A stretch of DNA of 64,000 bases, taken from contig NZ_JAVRBG010000004.1 of NCBI RefSeq assembly GCF_031845265.1, positions 62,001 through 126,000 on the forward strand. Direction: 5' to 3'. A program made the position numbers and the translations under genes. Under the pieces are notes generated by a model. That model ran no database searches. It was not told the origin of the DNA and saw nothing but the letters and a program-made list of their open reading frames with translations. This document shows, piece by piece, positions 17,541 through 25,529 of this stretch (position 1 is the stretch's first letter; every line of letters starts with the position of its first letter). Source of the DNA: Mesonia ostreae (lineage in GTDB: Bacteria; Bacteroidota; Bacteroidia; Flavobacteriales; Flavobacteriaceae).

Positions 17541-18455
17541 TTATTTATTGTAATTCTCGTTAAAACGTTCTATCCAATAATCAACATCGTATCTTCTTGT
17601 AATTGACGCATCAAGAGAGACATATGGGGAATTTAAAAATTCTTTTAGGTTATTTAAGTCATCAACTCCCAGGATAAATACGTTTGAGGGGTTATAAAAA
17701 TCTTCTTGTTTTACTGTTTCATCATTAGTTACTAATTTCTTTTTAAAGAAAATAGACTCCATCGGTCTAAGTGTTAACCCATTTTGGCCTTCTTGTACAT
17801 AATCTAAAATAGCTTTACTTTGTCCTACGAGCTTTAAATAATCAGGATAATTAATTGGCGGATAATCACCTCTGTAGTTTCGGCTATTCCAATTATCATC
17901 AACAATATAAAAGTGGGGCTTTAAACCGCGCTCTTCCATTTTATCGCCTATTTTATCTAAGGCCGCTTTTCTTCCTTTGTTTACACCTACAAAAAATAGG
18001 TCAAAAAGAATCTCAGATTCTGGAATTTCAATGGTGTCAAAGTAAAACGTGGTATTGTGCTCCATGGAATAGTTGAGGCAATCTTCACGATCAAAAGACC
18101 ATTTTTCACATAATTTATCTGGAATTGTATTAGGATGCACACATTTTTCAACTGGATTCCAGTACCAGTAGATGATCCTAATGTTTGGATTAGTTTCATT
18201 AATAAATTTAACTGGAGAAGGATGCTGAGAAGCAAAAATTATAACAGTATCAATTTCTGTAAGATTTTTTCTCCAATCATCAAACCAATAATTCTTAAAT
18301 ACCCCAAGTTTTAGTGAAATTTTCCGTGCTACTTTTTGCAATGTATCAATATCCCTAAGTGTTTTGTAGGTTGGGTAACCTTTGCCTCTAAAAAACGGGG
18401 CAAAATATTGAAAAGAATCGTAAATAATAAGTGTTTTATTTTTCTTGCTTAGCAT
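17541..18455 (-). CDS. Glycosyltransferase-like protein, probable GT-B fold
   Basis: This protein has 304 residues and no membrane segment. The N terminus KTLIIYDSFQYFAPFFRGKG, a middle segment IIYWYWNPVEKC, then LFFVGVNKGRKAALDKI and KAILDYVQEGQNGLTLRPMESIFFKKKLVTN resemble capsule and O-antigen transferases of the CgeB or DUF-type GT-B groups. The LTLRPMES segment would be the donor-binding part. The frame overlaps the end of rmlD by 20 bases, so it is co-translated with the rhamnose genes. A rhamnosyltransferase role would fit the position, but nothing in the sequence proves it. Confidence 0.55.
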   Translation of the reverse strand: MLSKKNKTLIIYDSFQYFAPFFRGKGYPTYKTLRDIDTLQKVARKISLKLGVFKNYWFDDWRKNLTEIDTVIIFASQHPSPVKFINETNPNIRIIYWYWNPVEKCVHPNTIPDKLCEKWSFDREDCLNYSMEHNTTFYFDTIEIPESEILFDLFFVGVNKGRKAALDKIGDKMEERGLKPHFYIVDDNWNSRNYRGDYPPINYPDYLKLVGQSKAILDYVQEGQNGLTLRPMESIFFKKKLVTNDETVKQEDFYNPSNVFILGVDDLNNLKEFLNSPYVSLDASITRRYDVDYWIERFNENYNK

Positions 18456-19347
18456 CTTTGAAGTTTAAACTTTCACTTGAATCAATTTGGATTTTTTCTA
18501 TGCATTTTTTTAAACTGCTTTTCCAATAAGGAATATCAATATTATAATCTTCTTTTATTTTGCTCTTATCTAAAAGCGAATAAAAAGGTCTTTGTGCAGG
18601 GGTGGGATAAGCAGAAGTAGGAATAGGCTTTACCTTACATTCCTTTTCTCCTAAACTCATGATCTCCAAGGCAAAATCATACCATGAACAAACCCCTTCA
18701 TTGGTAAAGTGATAAACCATTGCTTCTTTATTTGTGGGATCCAATAAGTTTTGAAGAATACAAGATGCTAAATCACGAGCATAAGTTGGTGCTCCAACTT
18801 GATCGCAGATTACATTTAACTCCATTTTGTCTTCCCCCAGACGCAACATAGTTTTAACAAAGTTATTTCCAAAAGAAGAATACACCCATGATGTGCGAAC
18901 AATTACTGCTCCTTCCGGGTTTATTTCCAGTAAAGCTTTTTCACCCTCCAATTTTGTTTTACCATAAACATTTAATGGGTTTTTATCGTCTTCATCGGTG
19001 TACGGTTTAAAACCCTTCCCGTCAAACACATAATCTGTTGAAATATGTATTAATTGTACGTGCTTTGCTTTGGCTACCTCTGCAAGATATTTTACTGCAA
19101 AATGATTTATTTCATCGGCTAACTGCTTTTCAGACTCCGCTTTGTCTACTGCTGTATAAGCTGCACAGTTAATAATAATATGTATTTTATTAGCAATTAT
19201 AAAACTTTCTATATCTTGTTTATTAGTAATATCAAGTTCATCTACATCGGTAAACGTGAAGTGATAGTTCGATAAACTCTCAGAAAGTTGCTTTATTTCA
19301 GAGCCTAGTTGTCCGTTTGCTCCTGTAACCAGTATGTTCTTAATCAT
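18436..19347 (-). CDS. rmlD: dTDP-4-dehydrorhamnose reductase
   Basis: This extended SDR of 303 residues makes dTDP-L-rhamnose from dTDP-4-keto-L-rhamnose with NAD(P)H. It has ILVTGANGQLGSEI at about 5-18, HISTDYVFDGKGFKPY, VYGKTKLEGE (the YxxxK pair), VRTSWVYSSFGNNFVKTMLRLG, ICDQVGAPTYARDLA and RPFYSLLDKSK near the C terminus, all RmlD signatures. It is the last gene of an rmlB-A-C-D set and overlaps rmlC by 8 bases. Confidence is high because the whole pathway is present. Confidence 0.93.
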   Translation of the reverse strand: MIKNILVTGANGQLGSEIKQLSESLSNYHFTFTDVDELDITNKQDIESFIIANKIHIIINCAAYTAVDKAESEKQLADEINHFAVKYLAEVAKAKHVQLIHISTDYVFDGKGFKPYTDEDDKNPLNVYGKTKLEGEKALLEINPEGAVIVRTSWVYSSFGNNFVKTMLRLGEDKMELNVICDQVGAPTYARDLASCILQNLLDPTNKEAMVYHFTNEGVCSWYDFALEIMSLGEKECKVKPIPTSAYPTPAQRPFYSLLDKSKIKEDYNIDIPYWKSSLKKCIEKIQIDSSESLNFKDAKQEK

Positions 19348-19912
19348 ATAGATTTTTATTTATATCGAATACTTCCGCTTGAGAAAACGGTGGTTGTTTT
19401 TTATCTTTTTCGGATAATAGCAAATCGTTTTCAGGCACCTGCCAATCTATATTCAGACTCTCATCATTATATAGAAAACCGGTATCATAATTAGGAGCAT
19501 AATAGTTATCGCATTTATAGGCAAAAGTAGCCGTAGCAGAAAGCACTATAAAACCATGAGCAAAACCTCTAGGAACAAATAATTGGTTTCCATCTTTAGC
19601 ATTGAGTTCTATCGCCACACTTTTGCCAAAATGGGGAGATCCTTTTCTCATATCTACAGCAACATCTAGAACGCGTCCTTCTATAACCCTCACTAATTTT
19701 GACTGGGTAAACGGAGGTTTTTGATAATGCATCCCCCTCAAAACACCATAAGATGACTTGGATTCATTGTCCTGACAAAAGTTAACTTTATAACCTAAAA
19801 ATTCTTCCAATTTATCCTTCCGATAAGTTTCTGTAAAATAACCTCGATGATCTCCAAAAATTTGTGGTTTACAAATAACCACGTCCGGGATTTCAGTTCT
19901 TATAAATTCCAT
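19340..19912 (-). CDS. rmlC: dTDP-4-dehydrorhamnose 3,5-epimerase
   Basis: This cupin of 190 residues has the RmlC motifs GDHRGYFTETY, FCQDNESKSSYGVLRGMHYQKPP (catalytic His in GMHYQ), GRVLDVAVDMRKGSPHFGK and FVPRGFAHGF. It inverts C3 and C5 of the keto sugar. The frame opens at 19933, but the ATG at 19912 (MEFIRTEIPD) gives the usual family start and avoids overlap with rmlA, which ends at 19917. Confidence 0.94.
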   Translation of the reverse strand: MEFIRTEIPDVVICKPQIFGDHRGYFTETYRKDKLEEFLGYKVNFCQDNESKSSYGVLRGMHYQKPPFTQSKLVRVIEGRVLDVAVDMRKGSPHFGKSVAIELNAKDGNQLFVPRGFAHGFIVLSATATFAYKCDNYYAPNYDTGFLYNDESLNIDWQVPENDLLLSEKDKKQPPFSQAEVFDINKNLYD

Positions 19913-19916
19913 TCTA

Positions 19917-20795
19917 TTATCTTTTATCAGCACGCTTTAACAAATATTGACCGTAACCATTTTTCTTTAATGGTTCGGCCAATTTCAATAATTGTTCCCT
20001 TGAAATATATCCTTTCTCAAAAGCAATTTCTTCAAGACAACTAACCTTCAATCCTTGTCTTTTTTCTATAGTGTGTATGAAATTTGAGGCTTCAAGCATA
20101 GACTCGTGCGTACCGGTATCTAACCAGGCATATCCGCGACCCATCAACTCTACTTTTAAATTTTCTTGTTTTAGATAAGCTTCGTTAACCGAAGTAATCT
20201 CTAATTCCCCACGGTTACTAGGTTTTACATTTTTTGCTACCTCAACCACATCGTTCGGATAAAAATAAAGCCCTACCACTGCGTAATTGCTTTTTGGGTC
20301 ATCAGGTTTTTCCTCTATACTTATAACATTTCCTTTTTCATCAAACTCCGCAACACCATATCGATTAGGATCATTTACGTAATATCCAAAAACAGTTGCC
20401 TTGTTATTCTCCTCAACATTTTTTACCGATTGTTTTAACAAATTGCTAAACCCATGGCCATAAAAAATATTATCTCCTAAAACTAAACACACATCGTCAT
20501 CCCCTATAAAATCCTCCCCTAAGATAAAAGCCTGTGCTAAGCCATCTGGACTAGGTTGTTCCTTATACTGAAAATTCATTCCTAGATCGTTTCCATCACC
20601 CAATAATTTCTCAAAGTTTGGCAAATCATTAGGCGTTGAAATAATAAGAACTTCTTTGATTCCCGCTAACATCAAAACCGATAAAGGGTAATAGATCATC
20701 GGTTTATCGTATATATTCAAAAGTTGCTTAGAGACTCCTTTTGTTATGGGATATAAACGTGTGCCAGATCCTCCGGCTAAAATAATTCCTTTCAT
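19917..20795 (-). CDS. rmlA: Glucose-1-phosphate thymidylyltransferase
   Basis: This enzyme of 292 residues makes dTDP-glucose. The nucleotide-binding start is KGIILAGGSGTRLYPITKGVSKQ. It also has YDKPMIYYPLSVLM, LGDNIFYGHGFSNLL, VFGYYVNDPNRYGV, SIEEKPDDPKSNYAVVGLYFY and RGYAWLDTGTHESML. These are the standard RmlA landmarks at normal length. It supplies the donor that RmlB, RmlC and RmlD then convert. Confidence 0.95.
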   Translation of the reverse strand: MKGIILAGGSGTRLYPITKGVSKQLLNIYDKPMIYYPLSVLMLAGIKEVLIISTPNDLPNFEKLLGDGNDLGMNFQYKEQPSPDGLAQAFILGEDFIGDDDVCLVLGDNIFYGHGFSNLLKQSVKNVEENNKATVFGYYVNDPNRYGVAEFDEKGNVISIEEKPDDPKSNYAVVGLYFYPNDVVEVAKNVKPSNRGELEITSVNEAYLKQENLKVELMGRGYAWLDTGTHESMLEASNFIHTIEKRQGLKVSCLEEIAFEKGYISREQLLKLAEPLKKNGYGQYLLKRADKR

Positions 20796-21844
20796 TTTGA
20801 ATATTGTTTTTTATAATAATCCTGGTAATCGCCAGAAATTACATGGCTTAACCATTTCTCATTTTCCAGGTACCAATCGATAGTTTTTGATAAACCTTCT
20901 TCAAAAGTTACAGAAGGTTTCCAACCGAGTTGTTCGTTAATTTTTGTAGCATCTATAGCATACCGCTTATCATGGCCTGGCCTGTCTTTAACGTAAGTTA
21001 TTAATTTGGCAGAACTCCCCTTTTTCTTCCCTAACTTTTCATCCATCAACTCACATAGAAGTTGGATTAGTTCAATATTTTGCCATTCATTAAAACCGCC
21101 AATATTATAAGTTTCCTTTAATTTTCCTTCACGAAAGATTAAATCTATTGCGATGGCGTGATCTAAAACATATAACCAGTCTCTGGTATATTTGCCGTCA
21201 CCATAAACTGGAAGTGCTTCTTCTGTAAGAATATTATTGATAAAAAGTGGAATTAATTTTTCCAGAAATTGATTTGGGCCATAATTATTAGAGCAGTTTG
21301 AAATAATATACGGCAATCCGTAAGTTTCTCCATAAGCTCGCACAAAATGATCGCTACTTGCCTTGGAGGCAGAATATGGGGAATTTGGATCGTAGGAAGT
21401 TGTTTCGGTAAACAAGCCTGTTTCACCCAAGGTTCCATAAACTTCATCGGTACTGATATGGTAGAATAATTTATCAGAGAAATCTTCTTTCCATATTTCC
21501 AATGCTGCATTCAACAAGTTCATAGTCCCCATCACATTGGTTCGAACAAAAGCGAGGGGATCTGTTATAGAACGATCTACATGCGATTCAGCTGCCAAGT
21601 GAATTACGGTATCAAACTTATGTTTTTGAAATAGCTCAAAAATTCTATCTTCATCTGTGATATCTTCTTTTAGAAAGCTATAATTTTTTCTATTTTCTAC
21701 ATCCTTTAAATTCTCCATATTCCCCGCATAGGTAAGAGAATCTAAATTGTAAATATGGCAATCAGGATAATTATTCGCAAATAATCTAACGACATGCGAA
21801 CCTATAAACCCGGCTCCGCCGGTTATTAATATCTTCTTATTCAT
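20792..21844 (-). CDS. rmlB: dTDP-glucose 4,6-dehydratase
   Basis: This NAD-dependent SDR has 350 residues. The sequence has ILITGGAGFIGSHVVR, HLAAESHVDRSI, HISTDEVYGTLG, YSASKASSDHFVRAYGETYG (YxxxK), NNYGPNQFLEKLIPLFI and YVLDHAIAIDLI, as expected for RmlB. The frame runs upstream to 21889 and would overlap the epimerase gene ending at 21868, so I chose the ATG at 21844 (MNKKILITGG). A short AAGAAAG stretch lies about 9 bases before it. It overlaps rmlA by 4 bases. Confidence 0.95.
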   Translation of the reverse strand: MNKKILITGGAGFIGSHVVRLFANNYPDCHIYNLDSLTYAGNMENLKDVENRKNYSFLKEDITDEDRIFELFQKHKFDTVIHLAAESHVDRSITDPLAFVRTNVMGTMNLLNAALEIWKEDFSDKLFYHISTDEVYGTLGETGLFTETTSYDPNSPYSASKASSDHFVRAYGETYGLPYIISNCSNNYGPNQFLEKLIPLFINNILTEEALPVYGDGKYTRDWLYVLDHAIAIDLIFREGKLKETYNIGGFNEWQNIELIQLLCELMDEKLGKKKGSSAKLITYVKDRPGHDKRYAIDATKINEQLGWKPSVTFEEGLSKTIDWYLENEKWLSHVISGDYQDYYKKQYSK

Positions 21845-21867
21845 AATAAAATCTTTCTTATTTACAA

Positions 21868-22854
21868 TTACAAATTCTCCCAATACCAATCTACAGCTTC
21901 ACCAATTCCCGCCTCTATTTTAAACTGCGGGTCATAGCCTAATTTTTCTTTTGCTTTTTCTATAGAAGCCAACGAATGCGGGATATCGCCGGCGCGGTTG
22001 GGGCCGTGTTTAATTTCAACCTCGGCAATTTTGGCGTCGTATTTAGCCAGGTTCTTTTTGAGCAATTGGGTAAGTTCTACTATAGTAGTTCGATCGCCAA
22101 CTGCCGTGTTATAGACCTGGTTTACGGCTTCCTTGTTTTCGGCAGTCAGCGCCAAAAGGTTCATCTGAATCACGTTATCGATATACGTAAAATCACGCGA
22201 GTAGGTACCGTCACCATTAATCACTGGGCTTTCATGGTTCATAAGTTGGATCACAAATTTTGGGATCACTGCGGCATAGGCCCCATTTGGATCTTGCTTG
22301 CGGCCAAATACATTAAAATAGCGCAAGCCAATAGTATTTAAGCCATACGCATTATTAAAAATGTCGGCGTAGAGCTCATTTACATATTTGGTAATGGCAT
22401 AGGGCGACAAGGGTTTTCCTATTACGTGCTCTACCTTGGGCAGGTTTTCTGAATCGCCATAAGTAGAGGAGCTTGCGGCATAAACAAAGCGCTTCACTTC
22501 CGCATCGCGGGCAGCTACCAACATATTTAGAAAGCCATTAACATTCACCTCGTTACTGGTAATAGGATCATTTATAGAACGTGGCACCGAGCCTAAAGCG
22601 GCTTCGTGCAACACATAATCCTGGTCTTTACAAGCCTTGTGACAAGTGTCCAAATCGCGAATATCACCTTCAATTAAGGTAAAGTCGGCGTTGTCGATAA
22701 TCGCATCTAGGTTGTGTTTATGTCCTGTAGCAAAATTATCGAGACAGGTAACTTTGGCATGTTGGTTTAAAAGTTCTTCACATAAGTTGGAACCTATGAA
22801 GCCTGCACCTCCTGTTACTAGGACTTTTTTGTTTTTTAGACTGGTATAATTCAT
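21868..22854 (-). CDS. UDP-GlcNAc C4-epimerase (WbpP/TviC type)
   Basis: This SDR of 328 residues interconverts UDP-GlcNAc and UDP-GalNAc, or their uronic acids. Its motifs are VLVTGGAGFIGSNLCEELL, CLDNFATGHKHNLDAI (the LDNFATGH segment is characteristic of WbpP/TviC rather than GalE), LHEAALGSVPRSI, YAASSSTYGDSE, YAITKYVNELYADIF and YFNVFGRKQDPNGAYAAVIP. The open frame extends to 22887, but the extra residues come from a palindromic repeat, so I chose the ATG at 22854. It begins the sugar part of cluster A and would supply a GalNAc-type donor. Confidence 0.85.
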   Translation of the reverse strand: MNYTSLKNKKVLVTGGAGFIGSNLCEELLNQHAKVTCLDNFATGHKHNLDAIIDNADFTLIEGDIRDLDTCHKACKDQDYVLHEAALGSVPRSINDPITSNEVNVNGFLNMLVAARDAEVKRFVYAASSSTYGDSENLPKVEHVIGKPLSPYAITKYVNELYADIFNNAYGLNTIGLRYFNVFGRKQDPNGAYAAVIPKFVIQLMNHESPVINGDGTYSRDFTYIDNVIQMNLLALTAENKEAVNQVYNTAVGDRTTIVELTQLLKKNLAKYDAKIAEVEIKHGPNRAGDIPHSLASIEKAKEKLGYDPQFKIEAGIGEAVDWYWENL

Positions 22855-22868
22855 TTGTTGTGTTTTGT

Positions 22869-23000
22869 GTTCTCGTTCTCGATACAATTCTAAAATTTCT
22901 TGGGAAATTTTAGAATCACTCGAACTGACGCTGTTGATGTTCTGTTCAGACGTCAGGTCGAGTGATCCCGATTTTTCATCGGGATTGTATCGAGACCTAG
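22869..23000. repeat. Dispersed palindromic intergenic repeat, copy 2
   Basis: This copy has both arms: ttctcgatacaatt ... tcactcgaactgacg on the left, and cgtcaggtcgagtgat, a small cccgatttttcatcggg hairpin and attgtatcgagacc on the right. The arms are inverted relative to each other and could fold into a large hairpin. It separates the C4-epimerase gene from the GIY-YIG gene. Confidence 0.75.
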
Positions 23001-23284
23001 AATTTCTTTTTAGCCAAATTGGGTAAATCTTCGTAACGACCTTCTATTAAGGCCTCTTTTTTGGCTTTGCCCCATTTCTTAATTTGTTTCTCTTTCAAAA
23101 AAGCAATATTTATATCGGTGAATTCAGCATAAAAAACCAATTCCAGAGGCCTTCTTTTATAAGTGTAACTGTCTTTATAAAATCCAGAATGATGTTTTTC
23201 CAAACGCTTCTCAAGGTTAGAAGTCACACCTGTATAATAAGTATCATCAGAACATTTTAAAATATATACGAATGATAGTTTCAG
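22997..23284 (-). CDS. GIY-YIG domain protein (YhbQ/UPF0213-like), no normal start codon
   Basis: This is a single GIY-YIG nuclease-like domain of about 95 residues. The open frame reads SFVYILKCSDDTYYTGVTSNLEKRLEKH, in which VYI and YYTG are the GIY and YIG parts. FYAEFTDINIAFLKEKQIKKWGKAKKEALIEG contains the usual conserved glutamate and helix. The frame opens after a TGA at 23288-23290 and contains no ATG, GTG or TTG before the domain. A CTG at 23282-23284 lies at the right place, within a tandem gaaacct repeat. The normal start may have been lost. Repeat copies flank it on both sides, so it may be a hitch-hiker and not part of glycan synthesis. Confidence 0.7.
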   Translation of the reverse strand: MKLSFVYILKCSDDTYYTGVTSNLEKRLEKHHSGFYKDSYTYKRRPLELVFYAEFTDINIAFLKEKQIKKWGKAKKEALIEGRYEDLPNLAKKKF

Positions 23285-23299
23285 GTTTCAGGTTTCTGG

Positions 23300-23396
23300 T
23301 GTTCTAGTTCTCGTTCTCGATACAAAACTTAAAACCTCAGAACTTTATGTTTCTAATCGAACTGATGATGATGTGGTTTTGTGAAACGCTAGTGGA
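23300..23396. repeat. Dispersed palindromic intergenic repeat, copy 3
   Basis: The copy starts with gttctcgttctcgatacaa and later carries aatcgaactgatg and ttttgtgaaacgctagtg. The latter matches ttttgtgaaacgatagtg of copy 1 near 8468. It lies between the antiterminator gene and the GIY-YIG gene. Confidence 0.6.
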
Positions 23397-23468
23397 GCAA
23401 ATTTAACATGGCTTCGCCTTTTCAGTCCCAGAGACCAAATTAAAATCAGGTTGCTAAACAGAAGAAAA

Positions 23469-23957
23469 CTAAGTTGTTCTTCCTATTTTATTTTTGGCCA
23501 AAGTCACTTTAAAACAACAACCCAATACAGGCAAGCTTAAGATGACTTTGGTTTTATCATTTTTAAGTACCACTGCTTTCCGGTGTTGCAGTTTTCCTTT
23601 TTCAATATATACTTCTTCTCCTACTGCAAATGTTTCGTACTCTATGTTAGCACTCTTGTTTGTACTAAAAAACTGTATCACCTCCTGCATTTCTTTTTCA
23701 TAGATCACTGCTGGTTTAGACAGCCAAAACAGCCTGCGAACGACACCTGCGGTAGCTAAAACTGTTGAGGCTTGTTTCTCCTCACATCGAATAAAAATAT
23801 AGGATTTGAAATAAGGGACTTCTACTTTTCTAATTCGATCTGACCACTTGCGTTTCTCTATTTTTATGGGACAAAAAACCATAAAACCCTGCTCGTTTAA
23901 TCGAGCGGCTACTTTTTTTTCTGCTCTGCTCTTTACATACAATACAAACCAGCTCAT
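23469..23957 (-). CDS. UpxY-type NusG-like transcription antiterminator
   Basis: This is a NusG paralogue of 162 residues. The NGN domain is visible in MSWFVLYVKSRAEKKVAARL, FCPIKIEKRKWSDRIRKVEVPYFKSYIF, ATAGVVRRLFWLSKPAVI and EVIQFF. A KOW-like C terminus follows (FAVGEEVYIEKGKLQHRKAVV). In Bacteroides such UpxY proteins bind RNA polymerase in the capsule leader and let it read through the long operon. This gene is the first of cluster A, as expected for that role. A clear promoter precedes it at 23983-24012. Confidence 0.85.
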   Translation of the reverse strand: MSWFVLYVKSRAEKKVAARLNEQGFMVFCPIKIEKRKWSDRIRKVEVPYFKSYIFIRCEEKQASTVLATAGVVRRLFWLSKPAVIYEKEMQEVIQFFSTNKSANIEYETFAVGEEVYIEKGKLQHRKAVVLKNDKTKVILSLPVLGCCFKVTLAKNKIGRTT

Positions 23958-23982
23958 GAATGCTTACTATTGCTTTAAATTG

Positions 23983-24012
23983 CAAAGTTACACAAAAAAA
24001 TGCCTTTGCAAC
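23983..24012 (-). promoter_or_regulatory. Bacteroidota-type promoter of the cluster A operon
   Basis: On the minus strand GTTG is followed after 18 bases by TAACTTTG, matching the Bacteroidota -33/-7 consensus (TTTG, about 19 bases, TAnnTTTG). The box lies about 25 bases before the antiterminator ATG. Confidence 0.7.
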
Positions 24013-24199
24013 TTTTAACTTACAATAGTTGCCTTCTTTTCTTTTTTAAAATTCATTTAATTTTTTAGAATAAAGACGTATTGCCCATAGTTCCTCTTTG
24101 AATCCAGAGTAACATATTTGTCTAGAATATTTTGATATGCAAAAATCTTAAAAGAAAACGGTACTATTTTGAAAAGAATAAAGAGTCTCGTTTAATTTA

Positions 24200-24331
24200 T
24201 TATTTCAACGTCGTCTTTCCCCTTTCCCAAATTTCTTTCAAATCGTATTCGATTGCTTCTTTGGTCTGTAATTTCTCAAAATTGAGTTTTAAAACTGCTT
24301 TCGGGATACGATGCCAACGAAAGCGTCCTAC
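24200..24331 (-). pseudogene. Short coding-like remnant, unidentified
   Basis: One minus-strand frame reads RFRWHRIPKAVLKLNFEKL, then TKEAIEYDLKEIWERGKTTLK, and stops at 24200-24202. The composition is protein-like (amphipathic, few rare residues), but no start is visible and I do not recognise the family. A second frame on the same strand gives DAFVGIVSR, so a broken gene is possible. It is best read as debris of an earlier gene between the two glycan clusters. Confidence 0.3.
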
Positions 24332-24477
24332 TCAAGATAAGATTTTAAATCAAGTTTCGAATAAACTGTACTTAAAGAAATGAAAGATCTTTTTATAATG
24401 AAAAAATTAGACCGACAACGGTTTCAGCTAGAACTTATGGAAAAAAAGTGGAAGCTGGAAGTTAGAAATGGAGTTAA

Positions 24478-24666
24478 AAATTTCTCTTGTTTTATAGGGT
24501 TCAAAACAGCTTGAAACGACAGAATGAAAATCAAATTGAGGATGAAGAGGGAAAGGTAGTATTTGTCAATCCTGCTTATTTATTAAGATGGCAAGCCCTT
24601 TTTGGAAATCATAGAAGAGGTTTTTTAAATCCTATATTTAATCTAAATTTGTCCAATTATAGTTGA
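24478..24666 (+). pseudogene. Plus-strand coding-like remnant, unidentified
   Basis: The plus-strand frame is open from 24478 to a TGA at 24664-24666 and reads RVQNSLKRQNENQIEDEEGK, then VVFVNPAYLLRWQALFGN and a basic tail. It looks like real protein sequence, possibly the C-terminal end of a lost gene, but I cannot name it. TTG at 24487 is the only likely start. No promoter is evident. It is one of the few coding-like plus-strand segments in the window. Confidence 0.3.
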
Positions 24667-24842
24667 GTGTTTTTAATTAATTTTCATAGTCAAATATAAA
24701 AATTAATTTCGGAAAACTGAATTCAAACGTTTTTATGAGATAACCTAAAATTCTTTCTCGATCTAGTCCAGCTAATATTAAGAGCTTCTATCACCAGTAC
24801 TATTTTAATCAAATTTATACTTATAAGTGAAACTACTTAAAG

Positions 24843-25502
24843 CTAATTATTATTTCGAATAATCTTAGCAGGATTCCCTATTACGATCACATTATCTTTA
24901 AAATTCCTAGTTATCACCGCTCCAGCACCTACTACCACCCTTTTTCCTATGGCGATACATTGCAGACTATTTGAACCTATTCCCAATTCAGTTAGCTCAT
25001 TTATCGTTGTGTTACCTCCTAAAGAAACATTGGGAGCGAGACTCACATAATCTTTTAATACACAATCGTGGCCTACAGCACAGTTCATATTCATAACCAC
25101 AAAATTTTCTATGATTGAATTATAGTTTACAGAAGTGCCAGGGTAAATTATACACCCTTCTCCAATACGCACTAAATTAGATATCCAAGCATTTTTTGAA
25201 ATAAAATTCGGAAAATTATAATAGCCTTTTAATTTCAAGTTTTTGATGATTTCCGATTTAATGAATGGAAAAGCGATCCCTACGGCAATTTGAACTGTTG
25301 AATCATAATTAGTAATTGAATTTAAGTCTCCCAGCACCGGAAATCCTACAAACTCATTTCCAATCTTTTCTTTATCATCATCTAAAAACCCTAATACTTC
25401 AAAGCGATCATTATAATTTTTTAAATTAACGGCCAAATGCCCCCCCACACTTCCGGCTCCTATAATTAAAAGTTTATTTTTATTTTTATTTTTCATCTTC
25501 AC
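24843..25502 (-). CDS. PglD/NeuD-type sugar N- or O-acetyltransferase
   Basis: This protein of 219 residues combines a Rossmann-like N-terminal domain (KLLIIGAGSVGGHLAVNL, FLDDDKEKIGNEFVGFPVLG) with a left-handed beta helix. The likely catalytic His is in AVGHDCVLKDYVSLAPNVSLGG, and the helix ends VVVGAGAVITRNFKDNVIVIGNPAK. Relatives use acetyl-CoA to acetylate UDP-4-amino-6-deoxy-GlcNAc (PglD) or sialic acid (NeuD). Directly upstream is a PglC-type transferase, so a bacillosamine-type role is likely. Another protein of this family is encoded at 45321. Confidence 0.8.
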   Translation of the reverse strand: MKMKNKNKNKLLIIGAGSVGGHLAVNLKNYNDRFEVLGFLDDDKEKIGNEFVGFPVLGDLNSITNYDSTVQIAVGIAFPFIKSEIIKNLKLKGYYNFPNFISKNAWISNLVRIGEGCIIYPGTSVNYNSIIENFVVMNMNCAVGHDCVLKDYVSLAPNVSLGGNTTINELTELGIGSNSLQCIAIGKRVVVGAGAVITRNFKDNVIVIGNPAKIIRNNN

Positions 25503-25529
25503 TATTCACTATTCACTATTCAGCTTTTT

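Larger units (their letters stand above)
23958..24842. other. Spacer between the two polysaccharide clusters
   Basis: These 885 bases hold the cluster A promoter at the left end and the two coding-like remnants listed separately. I see nothing else supportable. The spacer separates the last gene of cluster B (ending at 24843) from the antiterminator that starts cluster A. Confidence 0.5.

Noticed and set aside
17855..18076. Plus-strand frame of 73 codons over the glycosyltransferase-like gene
   Set aside because: It is an antisense frame with atypical composition and no promoter.
24132..24383. Plus-strand frame of 83 codons in the spacer between the clusters
   Set aside because: It covers the minus-strand remnant RFRWHRIPKA, which looks more protein-like; the plus frame reads as a shadow.
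23958..24842. Invertible promoter of the Bacteroides capsule type
   Set aside because: I found no inverted arms flanking the promoter at 23983-24012 and no recombinase gene close by.
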